This document shows, one piece after another, positions 34,752 to 41,919 of a DNA stretch of 64,000 bases. The stretch's first letter is position 1, and each line of letters starts with the position of its first letter. The DNA comes from Planctomycetota bacterium (lineage in GTDB: Bacteria > Planctomycetota > UBA1135 > JADKAF01). Location of the stretch: assembly GCA_016719295.1 (NCBI GenBank), contig JADKAF010000001.1:3038001-3102000 (forward strand), in the 5' to 3' direction. The notes beneath the pieces were generated by a model, which saw only the letters and a list, made by a program, of their open reading frames with translations, searched no databases and was not told where the DNA came from. The translations under genes were made by a program, and so were the position numbers.

Positions 34752-36206
34752 TCAACGCCTGGAGAGCAAGACGCGCACGCTCTCGACCTCGAGGAACTCG
34801 CGCGCTCCATCCTCGAGCCGCTCGAGCCCGCGCAGATCGACGAACTTGAGCGACCCGCTGAGCAGCGCGCGCGCGACCGGCTCCGCGAGCTCGCGCACGC
34901 CGCGTAGATCGAGCCACGCGACGCGCAAGAGCGCCAACGCCTCGGCTTGGGCGAGGTTCAAGCGCTCGAGCCCGCCGAGAGAGAGCCCCCAGCCGCGGAG
35001 CGGCACGAGCTCGCACAGCACCTGCGGATCCGCGTCGCGGAGACCATCGAGCGCGAGGAACGCCTGCTCCGCGTTGGTCGCCCAGCGCGCGAGCTCGCGC
35101 GCGGTCGGCCCCTCGAGGATCGCGAGATCGGGCAGCACGAGCTGCGCGGCGCCGCTCGCGAGGAGCCGGCGGGCTTCGAGCGCGTCCAGAGTGAGGATGC
35201 CGGGGAGCAGGAGCGCAGGAGCTTCCGCGTGCGCGAGATCGTCTCGCAACACGCGGAGTCGCGCGGCGTAGCGCGCCGCATCGAGGCGCGCGGACTCGGC
35301 GAGATCGCGCCCGACGGCGACGCTGCGCGAGAGCGCGCGGAAGTCCTCGAGCAGGCGCGGCGGAGGAGGCGCGGGCGCGAAGGCCGCGAGATCGGCGCGC
35401 TCGTCGAGTTCGAGCCAGCGTTCCTCTCCGCTCGCGAGCTCGCGCAGCACGATGCCCGCCCGGCCGCGTTCGTCCTCGCGGAAGAAGAGCAGATGTCGCG
35501 CGGCGGGCGAGAACGAAGCGAAGCGATCGTAGTCGCGACCCGACGAGTAGCACGCCTGCGGCGAGCCGGGTTCGCCGGCGTGCAGATGGCGCTGCGACGA
35601 CCAGATCATCGCGCCCGGCTCGATCCCCCGACCGACGGTGTGGCGCGGGATCGCGTCGTCGCCCAAGCGGCGCCGTTCGCCTGTCGCGAGCGAGAGCGCG
35701 TAGAGCGCCGCGCCGTGCTCGTCGAAGTCCTCGAGCCAGAGCTCCTGCTCATCATGCGACCAGCACGGATCGTATCCGGGGCCCGCATCGACGAAGCCGC
35801 TGCCGTCCGGCTGCACATAGGCGATGCGCCAACGCGCGTCGCCCGCTCGCTGCGATCCCCGATCCGCGACGTAGGCGAACGCGATGCGCCCCGTGCGCGG
35901 CGCGACGTCGGGGAAGCGGATCTGCGCGTGCCTGAAAAGCACGCGACGATGTCCGCTCGCGAGCTCGACGCGGAGCAGCTCGCCGCCCTGCGTCGCGAGG
36001 ATCGCACCACCGCCGCGATCCCACGCGAAGGTCTCGAGTCCGGCCGATCCCGGAACTCTCGTGCGCTCCGCTGCAGAGCAGACGAGCAGCCCCTGCGGTC
36101 CCAAGATCGCGAGGGGCGCGGGAACCGCATCCTGAGCCGACGCCGGCGACCCGCAGACGCCGAGGAGCACCGCGCAACGATAGGCGCGCCACATGGGGCG
36201 GAGCAT
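34752..36206 (-). CDS. Exported beta-propeller and LRR-like protein
   Basis: 484 residues from ATG 36206 (36194 is equally possible). Signal peptide MLRPMWRAYRCAVLLGVCGSPASAQ. Residues about 30-280 are TolB/WD40-like blades (ETFAWDRGGGAILATQGGELLRVEL, RWRIAYVQPDGSGFVDAGPG, GAALYALSLATGERRRLG). The last 190 residues are leucine-rich-repeat-like (LVLPDLAILEGPTARELARW, LSLGGLERLNLAQAEAL, VDLRGLERLEDGAREFLE), a form seen in many planctomycete proteins. No enzyme motif. It lies 11 bases upstream of the dioxygenase-like gene and probably shares its transcript. Confidence 0.7.
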   Translation of the reverse strand: MLRPMWRAYRCAVLLGVCGSPASAQDAVPAPLAILGPQGLLVCSAAERTRVPGSAGLETFAWDRGGGAILATQGGELLRVELASGHRRVLFRHAQIRFPDVAPRTGRIAFAYVADRGSQRAGDARWRIAYVQPDGSGFVDAGPGYDPCWSHDEQELWLEDFDEHGAALYALSLATGERRRLGDDAIPRHTVGRGIEPGAMIWSSQRHLHAGEPGSPQACYSSGRDYDRFASFSPAARHLLFFREDERGRAGIVLRELASGEERWLELDERADLAAFAPAPPPPRLLEDFRALSRSVAVGRDLAESARLDAARYAARLRVLRDDLAHAEAPALLLPGILTLDALEARRLLASGAAQLVLPDLAILEGPTARELARWATNAEQAFLALDGLRDADPQVLCELVPLRGWGLSLGGLERLNLAQAEALALLRVAWLDLRGVRELAEPVARALLSGSLKFVDLRGLERLEDGAREFLEVESVRVLLSRR

Positions 36207-36251
36207 CCTCGTCCGCGCTCGCCGTGACAAGTCGAGCCGTCGTCCTCAGGC

Positions 36252-36521
36252 TCAGCCCGCGAGCTCCGCGCGCGGCAGCTCGCCTCGCTTCGGTGCGCGG
36301 ACGTAGCCGAGGTAGCGCGCTTCGCACGCGCCGAGGCGGCGGAAGTTCGCGCGCGCTTCCGCCAGGCTCAGGGTCCCGTTCAGCGTACCCACGACCTCGC
36401 TGGTCTCGCTCGGGCTGCGCCCGTCGCGCCGCCAGAAGCAGACCGGGCAGCGCGCGTTGCCGCCCTGCGTTCCCAGAGTGCGGTAGCAGCAGCAGGGACA
36501 AGGATCGGGTACTGGCGGCAT
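36252..36521 (-). CDS. CPCC-family cysteine-rich protein
   Basis: 89 residues. The N-terminus carries the family's two knuckles, CPCCCYRTL and CPVCFWRRDG, likely a zinc-binding rubredoxin-like site. The remainder (LAEARANFRRLGACEARYLGYVR) matches the standard tail of Cys_rich_CPCC proteins. The usual glycine or lysine between the second pair is replaced by a third cysteine (CPCCC). Function of the family is unknown; cytoplasmic. ATG 36521. Confidence 0.85.
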   Translation of the reverse strand: MPPVPDPCPCCCYRTLGTQGGNARCPVCFWRRDGRSPSETSEVVGTLNGTLSLAEARANFRRLGACEARYLGYVRAPKRGELPRAELAG

Positions 36522-36744
36522 GGCGACCTCCTGGGGCGCTCGCGGGGAACCCTCCGTATCGACCCTGGCCCTCTCCGTTCCGCAGCCGGCGGCCCGAATC
36601 AGGCCGGCCGCCCTTCCCTCTCGAGCCGCGGTCGCCGTCCGAGGAAGTCCTGGAGCGCCACGTGTTCGCGCTCGGCTCGGGCGCGCGCTGCGTACCGCGA
36701 CGGCACAGCCGCCGTTCGAGCGCCCCACCCCACCATGCCCGCTT

Positions 36745-36773
36745 TTGCGTTCTTTATTCTAGATTCTAGAATA
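36745..36773 (+). promoter_or_regulatory. AT-rich palindromic operator overlapping a promoter
   Basis: TATTCTAGA (36755-36763), one T, and TCTAGAATA (36765-36773) form a perfect 9+9 palindrome, striking in 70% GC DNA. It overlaps a candidate promoter: TTGCGT (36745-36750), 16 bases, TAGAAT (36767-36772). Transcription would start at or just before the ATG at 36780, implying a nearly leaderless mRNA. The palindrome is the natural binding site for the HTH protein encoded immediately downstream. Confidence 0.65.
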
Positions 36774-36779
36774 GCGAAC

Positions 36780-37292
36780 ATGCAGCTCCGCCCCCAGGAC
36801 CTCCTCCTCGCGCTGAAGCTCGCCGTGCTGCGGGAAGTGCCCAGCCTGGCCGAGCTCGGCAGCTCCCTCGGGCTCAGCGCCTCGCAGTGCCATATGGCGC
36901 TGAAGCGCGCCGCGACCTGCGGGCTCGTCGACGGGAGATCGCGCCGCGTGCGTCAGGCGGCACTGCTCGAGTTCCTGGTCCACGGCGCGAAGTACGTCTT
37001 CCCCGCGCGGCGCGGTCCGCAGACCCGCGGCATCCCGACCGCCCACTCCGCGCCCCCGCTGCGGGAGTCGATCAGCGGTGGCGAGGACCCGTGCGTCTGG
37101 CCCGACCCCGAAGGCGAGCTGCGAGGCGAAGCGCTGCATCCGCTCTACAAGACCGCGCCGCTCGCGGCGCGCCGCGACCCGGCCCTCCATGAGCTGCTCG
37201 CGCTGCTCGACGCCGTGCGCGCGGGTCGAGCGCGCGAGAGGAACCTCGCCGTCGCGGAGCTCGAGCGGAGGATCGCGCTTGCGCCGCTCTGA
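36780..37292 (+). CDS. Winged-helix DNA-binding protein (antitoxin/regulator-like)
   Basis: 170 residues from ATG 36780. An ATG at 36735 is in frame but would translate across the operator palindrome. The first 65 residues form a MarR-like winged helix (LLALKLAVL, SLAELGSSLGLSASQCHMALKRAATCGLVDG). The middle (KYVFPARRGPQTRGIPTAHSAPPL) and the C-terminal region (HPLYKTAPLAARRDPALHELLALLDAVR) are characteristic of small regulators paired with nucleotidyltransferases. It overlaps the next gene by 14 bases. By analogy with AbiE-type pairs it may repress its own promoter and neutralise the partner; this is inference. Confidence 0.75.
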   Translation: MQLRPQDLLLALKLAVLREVPSLAELGSSLGLSASQCHMALKRAATCGLVDGRSRRVRQAALLEFLVHGAKYVFPARRGPQTRGIPTAHSAPPLRESISGGEDPCVWPDPEGELRGEALHPLYKTAPLAARRDPALHELLALLDAVRAGRARERNLAVAELERRIALAPL

Positions 37293-37986
37293 TCCGAATC
37301 GGGAAGCGCTGCTCGCCGTGGCGCGCGCGCTCGCGGAGATGCGCGAAGAGGTGGTCTTCGTAGGAGGAGCCGTCGTCGGCATGCTCCTCAGCGATCCCGC
37401 GGCCGCACGACCGCGCTCGACCGACGACGTCGACACGATCGTCGAGGTGCGCAGCTATGTCGCACTGCAGCAGAACCTGCGCCCGCGGCTGATCGAGCGC
37501 GGTTTCCGCGAGAGCAGCGAGGAGGACGATCCCACCTGCCGCTGGAAGCTGGGTCGCGTGAAGATCGATGTCATGCCCACTCGGGAGGTCGATCAAGGGC
37601 CGACCAATCGCTGGTACTCGAGCGCCTTCGCGCATGCGAGCCGCATCGAGCTCGAAGCAGGGCTCGAGATCCGCGTCATCGACGCAGCGCACTTCCTCGC
37701 GACGAAGCTCGAGGCCTTTCGATCGCCGGCGCGCGCGCACCACGACGATGTGTTCGCGAGCCACGACTTGGAGGACGTGATCGTCGTGATCGACGGCCGC
37801 CGCGAGGTGCTAGAGGAGCTCCCGCGCGCTCCCGCGGAGCTGCGCATGTTCCTCTCCGGCGAGCTCGAGCGGCTGCTCGGAGATCCGCACTTCGCGGAGG
37901 CGCTGCCTGGGATCCTCCAGGAAGAAGAGCGTGCGCCCTTGCTGCGCCGGAGGCTGCAAGCGCTCGTCGAAGCGGCGCGCGCCTGA
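37279..37986 (+). CDS. Nucleotidyltransferase-fold protein (AbiEii-like partner)
   Basis: 235 residues from TTG 37279, which overlaps the upstream gene and directly precedes the fold; GTG 37319 is an alternative. The nucleotidyltransferase core is clear: GG at residues 29-30 (FVGGAVVGML) and the DxD pair Asp 50/Asp 52 in RSTDDVDTIVEV. A later KLEAFRSPARAHHDDVFASHDLEDVI resembles the Lys/Asp motif of AbiEii/DUF1814 proteins. AbiEii homologues act as toxins that block growth or phage by modifying tRNA. The coupled HTH gene and operator support a two-gene toxin-antitoxin-like unit, but an ordinary nucleotidyltransferase is possible. Confidence 0.7.
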   Translation: MRRSDPNREALLAVARALAEMREEVVFVGGAVVGMLLSDPAAARPRSTDDVDTIVEVRSYVALQQNLRPRLIERGFRESSEEDDPTCRWKLGRVKIDVMPTREVDQGPTNRWYSSAFAHASRIELEAGLEIRVIDAAHFLATKLEAFRSPARAHHDDVFASHDLEDVIVVIDGRREVLEELPRAPAELRMFLSGELERLLGDPHFAEALPGILQEEERAPLLRRRLQALVEAARA

Positions 37987-38286
37987 GCAGAGCCACGGGC
38001 GCGCGTGGTTCGCGGAGAGCGCGCGACGCCTCGAGGCCTCCGACCGCTCCGGCCTGCGCCATCGGCACCGGGCCTATGGCGGTATGGGCAGCTTCCACGA
38101 GCTCGCGGAGCCGGCGAGCTCCATCACCTCCTGGCGGCGATCCTGCGCGCGAGCGCGGACGGCGACAACGCGTCCGACGGACCCACGGGATCGACGGCGT
38201 TTTCTCGCCGCGAAAGGCAGAACCTCCCGGGATCTGGGGTGTTCCACCGCACCGAAGTGCGAACCAGAGGCCCCCGAGGCGAAGCC
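37987..38286. other. Intergenic region before the RPPRGE protein
   Basis: 300 bases. Open frames here lack start signals, composition bias or family resemblance. No inverted repeat or promoter stands out. The promoter of the downstream gene must lie here. Confidence 0.3.
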
Positions 38287-38856
38287 ATGAAACGAATCCT
38301 CTCCCTGCTCTGCTTGGCCGCGCTGCCGACGACGCTGCAGGCCCAAGACGAGCGCCCGAAGATCGATCCGGCGAAGCGCGAGGCGATGCGCGAGCGCGCG
38401 GCCGAGATCAAGCAGCGCATGGAGGCCCTGCGCGAAGAGCTGCGCGGCTTGCGCGGCGACGAGAAGGAGCGCGGTGACGAGCCCGCTCGCCGCGGCGCCG
38501 GAAGCCGAGGCGAACGACCGACGGACGAGCGCCGCCCCCCGCGCGGCGAGAGGCCGCCCGGCGAGACCCCGCCGCCGCGCGGTGAGCGTCCGCCTCGGGG
38601 CGAACGACCGCCGCGAGGCGAGCGCCCTCCGCGCGGTGAAGAGCCCCGGCGCCACGAGCGCGCCCCGCGAGGCGAGCAGCGCGAGCTGCCGCCGCGCCTC
38701 GAGGAGCTGCGCGAGCGTCTCCGCGAAGCCGGCCCGCTCGAGCGTCGCATGATGTGGATGCGCCTGCAGCGGATCCGCGGCGCGCGCGGCATGGAGCACG
38801 GCATGCGCCCCGAAAGCCCGCGCGAGCTCCCGCGCTCGCCCTTCCGCCGCCGCTGA
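38287..38856 (+). CDS. Exported Arg/Pro/Glu-rich repeat protein
   Basis: 189 residues. Signal peptide MKRILSLLCLAALPTTLQAQ. Residues about 25-60 form a charged coiled coil (REAMRERAAEIKQRMEALRE). The middle (about 65-135) is low-complexity with RPPRGE-type hexapeptides repeated several times in tandem, encoded by imperfect 18-base units. The C-terminus is Arg- and Met-rich. Probably intrinsically disordered. No known family; the coiled-coil/Met-rich pattern resembles small periplasmic stress or metal-sensing proteins only loosely. Confidence 0.6.
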   Translation: MKRILSLLCLAALPTTLQAQDERPKIDPAKREAMRERAAEIKQRMEALREELRGLRGDEKERGDEPARRGAGSRGERPTDERRPPRGERPPGETPPPRGERPPRGERPPRGERPPRGEEPRRHERAPRGEQRELPPRLEELRERLREAGPLERRMMWMRLQRIRGARGMEHGMRPESPRELPRSPFRRR

Positions 38857-38871
38857 TCGCGAAGAAGCGGA

Positions 38872-39303
38872 TCAGCGCGAGCTCGACGACCCCGCCTTCG
38901 GCGGCGACTCGAGCTGATACGAGACGCCTTCGAAGGTCACGTCGCGGAGATCGGAGACGCCGGGCACGGGGAAGGCCGCGCGGAACTTCCAGACCACGCC
39001 CGGCGCCCAGGCGCCGCAGCTCGCGGTCGCCGTGTCGATCTTCTCGGCGCTGAAATCGAGTCCGGTGAAACGCAGCTCGCAGCTGCTCAGCGTTTCGCCG
39101 GTCTCGTTCACGGCTTCACCGTGCACCGCGCGGAACTGCCCGAGCGGTCCACGCTCGGTGCCGCTCACGCGTACCCGGATCCCTTGGCGCGTTTCCGGCG
39201 GAGGAACGCCAACGTGATCGTAGTTGGCGCGGCAGCTCGAAGCGGCGAGGGCGGCAAGAACCGAGAAGAACGAAAGGAGAGCGAGCGTGACGGCGCGGCG
39301 CAT
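38872..39303 (-). CDS. Lipoprotein with FxLYD-like domain
   Basis: 143 residues. A lipoprotein signal (MRRAVTLALLSFFSVLAALAASS, then Cys 24) precedes a compact beta domain. GQFRAVHGEAVNETGETLSSCELRFTGLD-type sequence, with a later WKFRAAFPVPGVSDLRDVTF, fits the FxLYD immunoglobulin-like fold common in exported proteins. It converges on the preceding gene with a 15-base gap and is divergent from the ECF sigma gene. Function unknown. Confidence 0.75.
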   Translation of the reverse strand: MRRAVTLALLSFFSVLAALAASSCRANYDHVGVPPPETRQGIRVRVSGTERGPLGQFRAVHGEAVNETGETLSSCELRFTGLDFSAEKIDTATASCGAWAPGVVWKFRAAFPVPGVSDLRDVTFEGVSYQLESPPKAGSSSSR

Positions 39304-39583
39304 GCAGGAGAGCTCCGGGGGACCTCGAGAGAATCGGCCTGACTTGTAGCGCCTGGCGCCGCGCGACGCACCACTCCGGTGCTTTGGGCCTCGCAACCGA
39401 CCGCGCGTGCGACTCCTCGAGAGGCCAGCACCCCGGCCAGAGCCCGCGGAAGAAATCTCGTTCTCCCCGTATCCGCCTCCCCACGGCCCGGCTCGAATCC
39501 ATGCCACGAGCGCTCCGCGAGGTCGCGCCGGGGCACTCCCGTTCGACTTCCGTCACCGTTCGGCGAGGGACGAGCTCCCAACC
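39304..39583. other. Divergent region upstream of the sigma/bufferin operon
   Basis: 280 bases between the FxLYD lipoprotein gene and the ECF sigma gene. It should contain the operon promoter, perhaps one read by the encoded sigma factor. I could not identify an ECF-type -35/-10 pair with confidence. Confidence 0.35.
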
Positions 39584-40210
39584 ATGACCGACCCGTCCGC
39601 CGAGGCAGTTCCCCCTCGCGGCGCGCGCTCCGAGCCCATGCCTGCGTTGCCGCGGCTCGAGGCCACGCGCTTCGAGGTCGAAGTGACCGAGCATGCCGCA
39701 CGCCTGCTCGCCACGCTGCGCCGCTTGCTCGGCGCGCACGACGAGGCGCAGGACTGCTTCCAGGACGCCATGCTCTCGGCGTGGCGCGCCCGCGAAGGCT
39801 TCGCGGGCGAAGCAAGCGTCTACACCTGGCTCTACAGGATCTGCGTGAACGCGGCCTTCAAACGCCTGAAACGCCGAGCGACGCGCGACGAAGTCGACAT
39901 CGACGCGACGATGCCGGTGTTCCACGAGAAGGGCTGGTTCCTGGAACCGGTCGCGCCGTGGGAGGAGCAGGCCGTATCTCGCCTCGAGCGCGACGAGACT
40001 TGTGCTCGAGTGCGCGCCTGCATCGAGCGCCTGCCGGTCGACTACCGCGCGGCGCTGCTGCTGAAGGACATCGAAGAGCGCTCGTGCGCCGAAGTTGCCG
40101 AGCTGCTCGGCATCAGCGTCTCGAACGCGAAGATCCGAATCCATCGCGCGCGCCAGGCCCTGCGCGCCCTCCTCGAACTCGAGCTGCGCCGCGCAGCCCC
40201 CACGCGATGA
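39584..40210 (+). CDS. ECF RNA polymerase sigma factor of the bufferin-type operon
   Basis: 208 residues. Region 2 (about 30-100) has LLGAHDEAQDCFQDAMLSAWR and YTWLYRICVNAAFKRLKRR; region 4 (about 140-195) has CIERLPVDYRAALLLKDIEERSCAEVAELLGISVSNAKIRIHRARQALR-type sequence, the -35-recognition helix-turn-helix. ATG 39584 gives a 30-residue basic/acidic leader. Its stop overlaps the start of the anti-sigma gene (ATGA, 40207-40210). By analogy with ECF factors that head bufferin operons it probably turns on the downstream peptide genes in response to metal stress. It is not closely similar to the ECF factor at 60066. Confidence 0.92.
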   Translation: MTDPSAEAVPPRGARSEPMPALPRLEATRFEVEVTEHAARLLATLRRLLGAHDEAQDCFQDAMLSAWRAREGFAGEASVYTWLYRICVNAAFKRLKRRATRDEVDIDATMPVFHEKGWFLEPVAPWEEQAVSRLERDETCARVRACIERLPVDYRAALLLKDIEERSCAEVAELLGISVSNAKIRIHRARQALRALLELELRRAAPTR

Positions 40211-40593
40211 ACTGCGACGACATCACGCGCCTCGTCCACGACTACGGCACGGGACGACTGCCCGATCCCGAGCGCCGGAGCTATGGCGATCACTTGCACT
40301 CCTGCTCGGCTTGCCAGGGCTTCCTGCGCCGCTGCAGCGAGCTCGACTGCAAGGACTTCATCGCGTTCCTCGACGACTACGTCGATGGCGTGCTCTCGCC
40401 CGAGCGCCGCGAGGTCTTCGAGTTCCACCTCGGCATCTGCCCCGACTGCACGCTCTACCTCGCGCAATACCAGAAGACCATGCGCCTCGCCGCCGAGACG
40501 CGCGAAGCGGAGCAGCAACTCGACGCCGCGCCTCCGGAGCTGCTGCACGCGGTCCTCGCCGCGCTGAAGACGGACCGCGCCACAGACTCCTAG
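40207..40593 (+). CDS. Anti-sigma factor with two tandem ZAS-type zinc fingers
   Basis: 128 residues with no membrane segment. The anti-sigma zinc-finger motif occurs twice: His 29-Cys 33-Cys 36 (DHLHSCSACQG) and His 74-Cys 78-Cys 81 (FHLGICPDCTL). Each is preceded by an acidic/hydrophobic helix (CDDITRLVHDY and CKDFIAFLDDY), so the protein is an internal duplication of a unit of about 45 residues. Zinc-containing anti-sigma factors release their sigma on thiol oxidation or metal displacement, which would suit a copper- or thiol-responsive operon. Translation is coupled to the sigma gene. Confidence 0.85.
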   Translation: MNCDDITRLVHDYGTGRLPDPERRSYGDHLHSCSACQGFLRRCSELDCKDFIAFLDDYVDGVLSPERREVFEFHLGICPDCTLYLAQYQKTMRLAAETREAEQQLDAAPPELLHAVLAALKTDRATDS

Positions 40594-40615
40594 CCCGCTA
40601 CGCAGCGCACCCTCC

Positions 40616-40696
40616 GAAACCGAACGTACGGTGCCAGAGCAGTTTTCTCCGGTTAGCAACCGGAGAAAACTGCTCTGGCACCGTACGTTCGGTTTC
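40616..40696. repeat. Palindromic element, copy 2: perfect 39-bp inverted repeat
   Basis: Bases 40616-40654 and 40658-40696 are exact reverse complements separated by the triplet AGC, giving an 81-base element that can fold into one continuous hairpin. The ends (GAAACCGAACGTACGGTGCC) and the central CTCCGGTT/AACCGGAG hairpin are shared with the element at 7123-7240. It begins 22 bases after the anti-sigma stop and lies about 100 bases before the precursor-peptide gene, where it could attenuate transcription between the regulatory and peptide halves of the operon. Confidence 0.95.
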
Positions 40697-40799
40697 TTGC
40701 GTATCTGCGAGAGGGTGGGAGCGCTCCAACACGGCGTGCCGCGCACTTCGCGCCGCCAACGAGATGAACTTCGCTACCACACGACGGAGCACGATTCCC

Positions 40800-41015
40800 A
40801 TGCAACGCAATCGCCTCACCAGCTTCGCTCTCCACGCCGCCTTCGCCGGTCTCGCCGCAGGTGCCACGCTGCTCACCGGCTGCCCGGGTGAGTCGAAGGC
40901 TTCGACGGAGAAGAACGCCTGCAACGGCCCGAACGGCTGCAACGCGAAGGATGGCGAGAAGGCCGGCGAGAAGAACTCCTGCAAGGGTCACGACGCGGGC
41001 AAGGCGAACGGCTGA
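40800..41015 (+). CDS. bufA: Bufferin-type precursor peptide (BufA2-like), possible lipoprotein
   Basis: 71 residues. N-terminal signal sequence (residues 1-27, LHAAFAGLAAGATLLTG) directly followed by Cys 28, so LLTGC is a good lipobox. The mature part is small, hydrophilic and Cys-containing: KNACNGPNGC (Cys 41, Cys 47) and KNSCKGH (Cys 61). The NSCKG pattern resembles the Cys motifs of BufA2-type bufferins, whose cysteines are converted by the partner DUF692 enzyme to copper-binding thiooxazoles. GGAG at 40786-40789 precedes ATG 40800. Next to it are the DUF692 and DUF2063 genes. Identification rests on motif plus operon context. Confidence 0.8.
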   Translation: MQRNRLTSFALHAAFAGLAAGATLLTGCPGESKASTEKNACNGPNGCNAKDGEKAGEKNSCKGHDAGKANG

Positions 41016-41046
41016 GCGCGCCGCTCGCCGTACCCGAGGCCGCGCC

Positions 41047-41919
41047 ATGACGCAGCAACCATCGCAGACAACGCGCTGGCATCTACCCGACCTCGGCTTC
41101 GGGGTCGGGCTACGCGCGAAGCATCAGGACGCGCTGCGCGCGAGCTCCACGGGCATCGATTTCCTCGAGCTCCTGAGCGAGAACTACCTCGATCCGTCGC
41201 GCCACAGCGCGCAGCACGCCGAGGAACTCGCGACGCGCTTCCCGATGGTGCTGCACGGTGTCTCGCTCTCGATCGGCTCCTGCGATCCGCTCGACCGCGA
41301 CTACCTGCGCCGCTTGCGCGAGCTCGCTTCGCGGATGCGCGCCACCGTGGTCTCCGATCACCTCTGCTGGACCGGCATCGGCGGTCAGAGCACGCATGAC
41401 CTCCTGCCGGTCCCCTACGACGAAGCGACCCTGCGCTACCTCGTGCAGCGCGTGCGGCAGGCCTCGGATCTGCTGGATCGCCCGCTCGTCCTGGAGAACC
41501 CCTCGAGCTACATCGCGTACCGCGAGAGCTCGATTCCGGAGCACGAGTTCCTCGCGCGCCTAGCGGAGGAGAGCGACTGCGGAATCCTCGTCGACGTGAA
41601 CAACGTCTACGTGAGCGCCGTGAATCACGGCTTCGATCCCGAGACCTACCTCGATGCCATGCCCGCCGAGCGCATCGTGCAGATCCACCTCGCGGGACAT
41701 CGCGATCGAGGAACGCATCTCCTCGACACACACGATCAAGCGGTCGCGCCCGAAGTCTGGGCGCTCTACCGCCGACTCATCTCACGCATCGGGCGACGCT
41801 CGACGCTGCTCGAATGGGACGCGGAGATCCCCCCGCTCGCGACGCTGATCCGCGAGCTAGATCACGCGCGCGCGCTCGCCGCTTCGGCGGCGGAGGAACG
41901 TCATGTGCGCGTCGCCTGA
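41047..41919 (+). CDS. bufB: DUF692 multinuclear non-heme iron oxidase (BufB-like)
   Basis: 290 residues, TIM-barrel family of the MNIO enzymes that install thiooxazole or related groups on precursor-peptide cysteines. Metal-ligand candidates appear in the expected strands: His 70 (LHGVSLSIG), Asp 104/His 105 (VSDHLCWTG), Glu 150 (VLENPSSY), Asp 183/Asn 185 (LVDVNNVYVSA), His 194 (NHGFDP), His 214 and His 218 (QIHLAGH), and Glu 256 (LEWDAEIP). Cytoplasmic. ATG 41047 is 31 bases after the peptide gene and the 3' end overlaps the next gene by 17 bases. Confidence 0.93.
   Translation: MTQQPSQTTRWHLPDLGFGVGLRAKHQDALRASSTGIDFLELLSENYLDPSRHSAQHAEELATRFPMVLHGVSLSIGSCDPLDRDYLRRLRELASRMRATVVSDHLCWTGIGGQSTHDLLPVPYDEATLRYLVQRVRQASDLLDRPLVLENPSSYIAYRESSIPEHEFLARLAEESDCGILVDVNNVYVSAVNHGFDPETYLDAMPAERIVQIHLAGHRDRGTHLLDTHDQAVAPEVWALYRRLISRIGRRSTLLEWDAEIPPLATLIRELDHARALAASAAEERHVRVA

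Noticed and set aside
36735..36779. Upstream ATG extending the HTH protein by 15 residues
   Set aside because: It would translate through the operator palindrome and promoter; the winged helix begins right after ATG 36780.
39484..39510. tRNA T-arm-like segment CGGCTCGAATCC
   Set aside because: No acceptor stem, D arm or anticodon arm can be folded around it.
39541..39583. ECF autoregulatory promoter upstream of the sigma gene
   Set aside because: Candidate boxes were too weak to distinguish from background in this GC-rich sequence.
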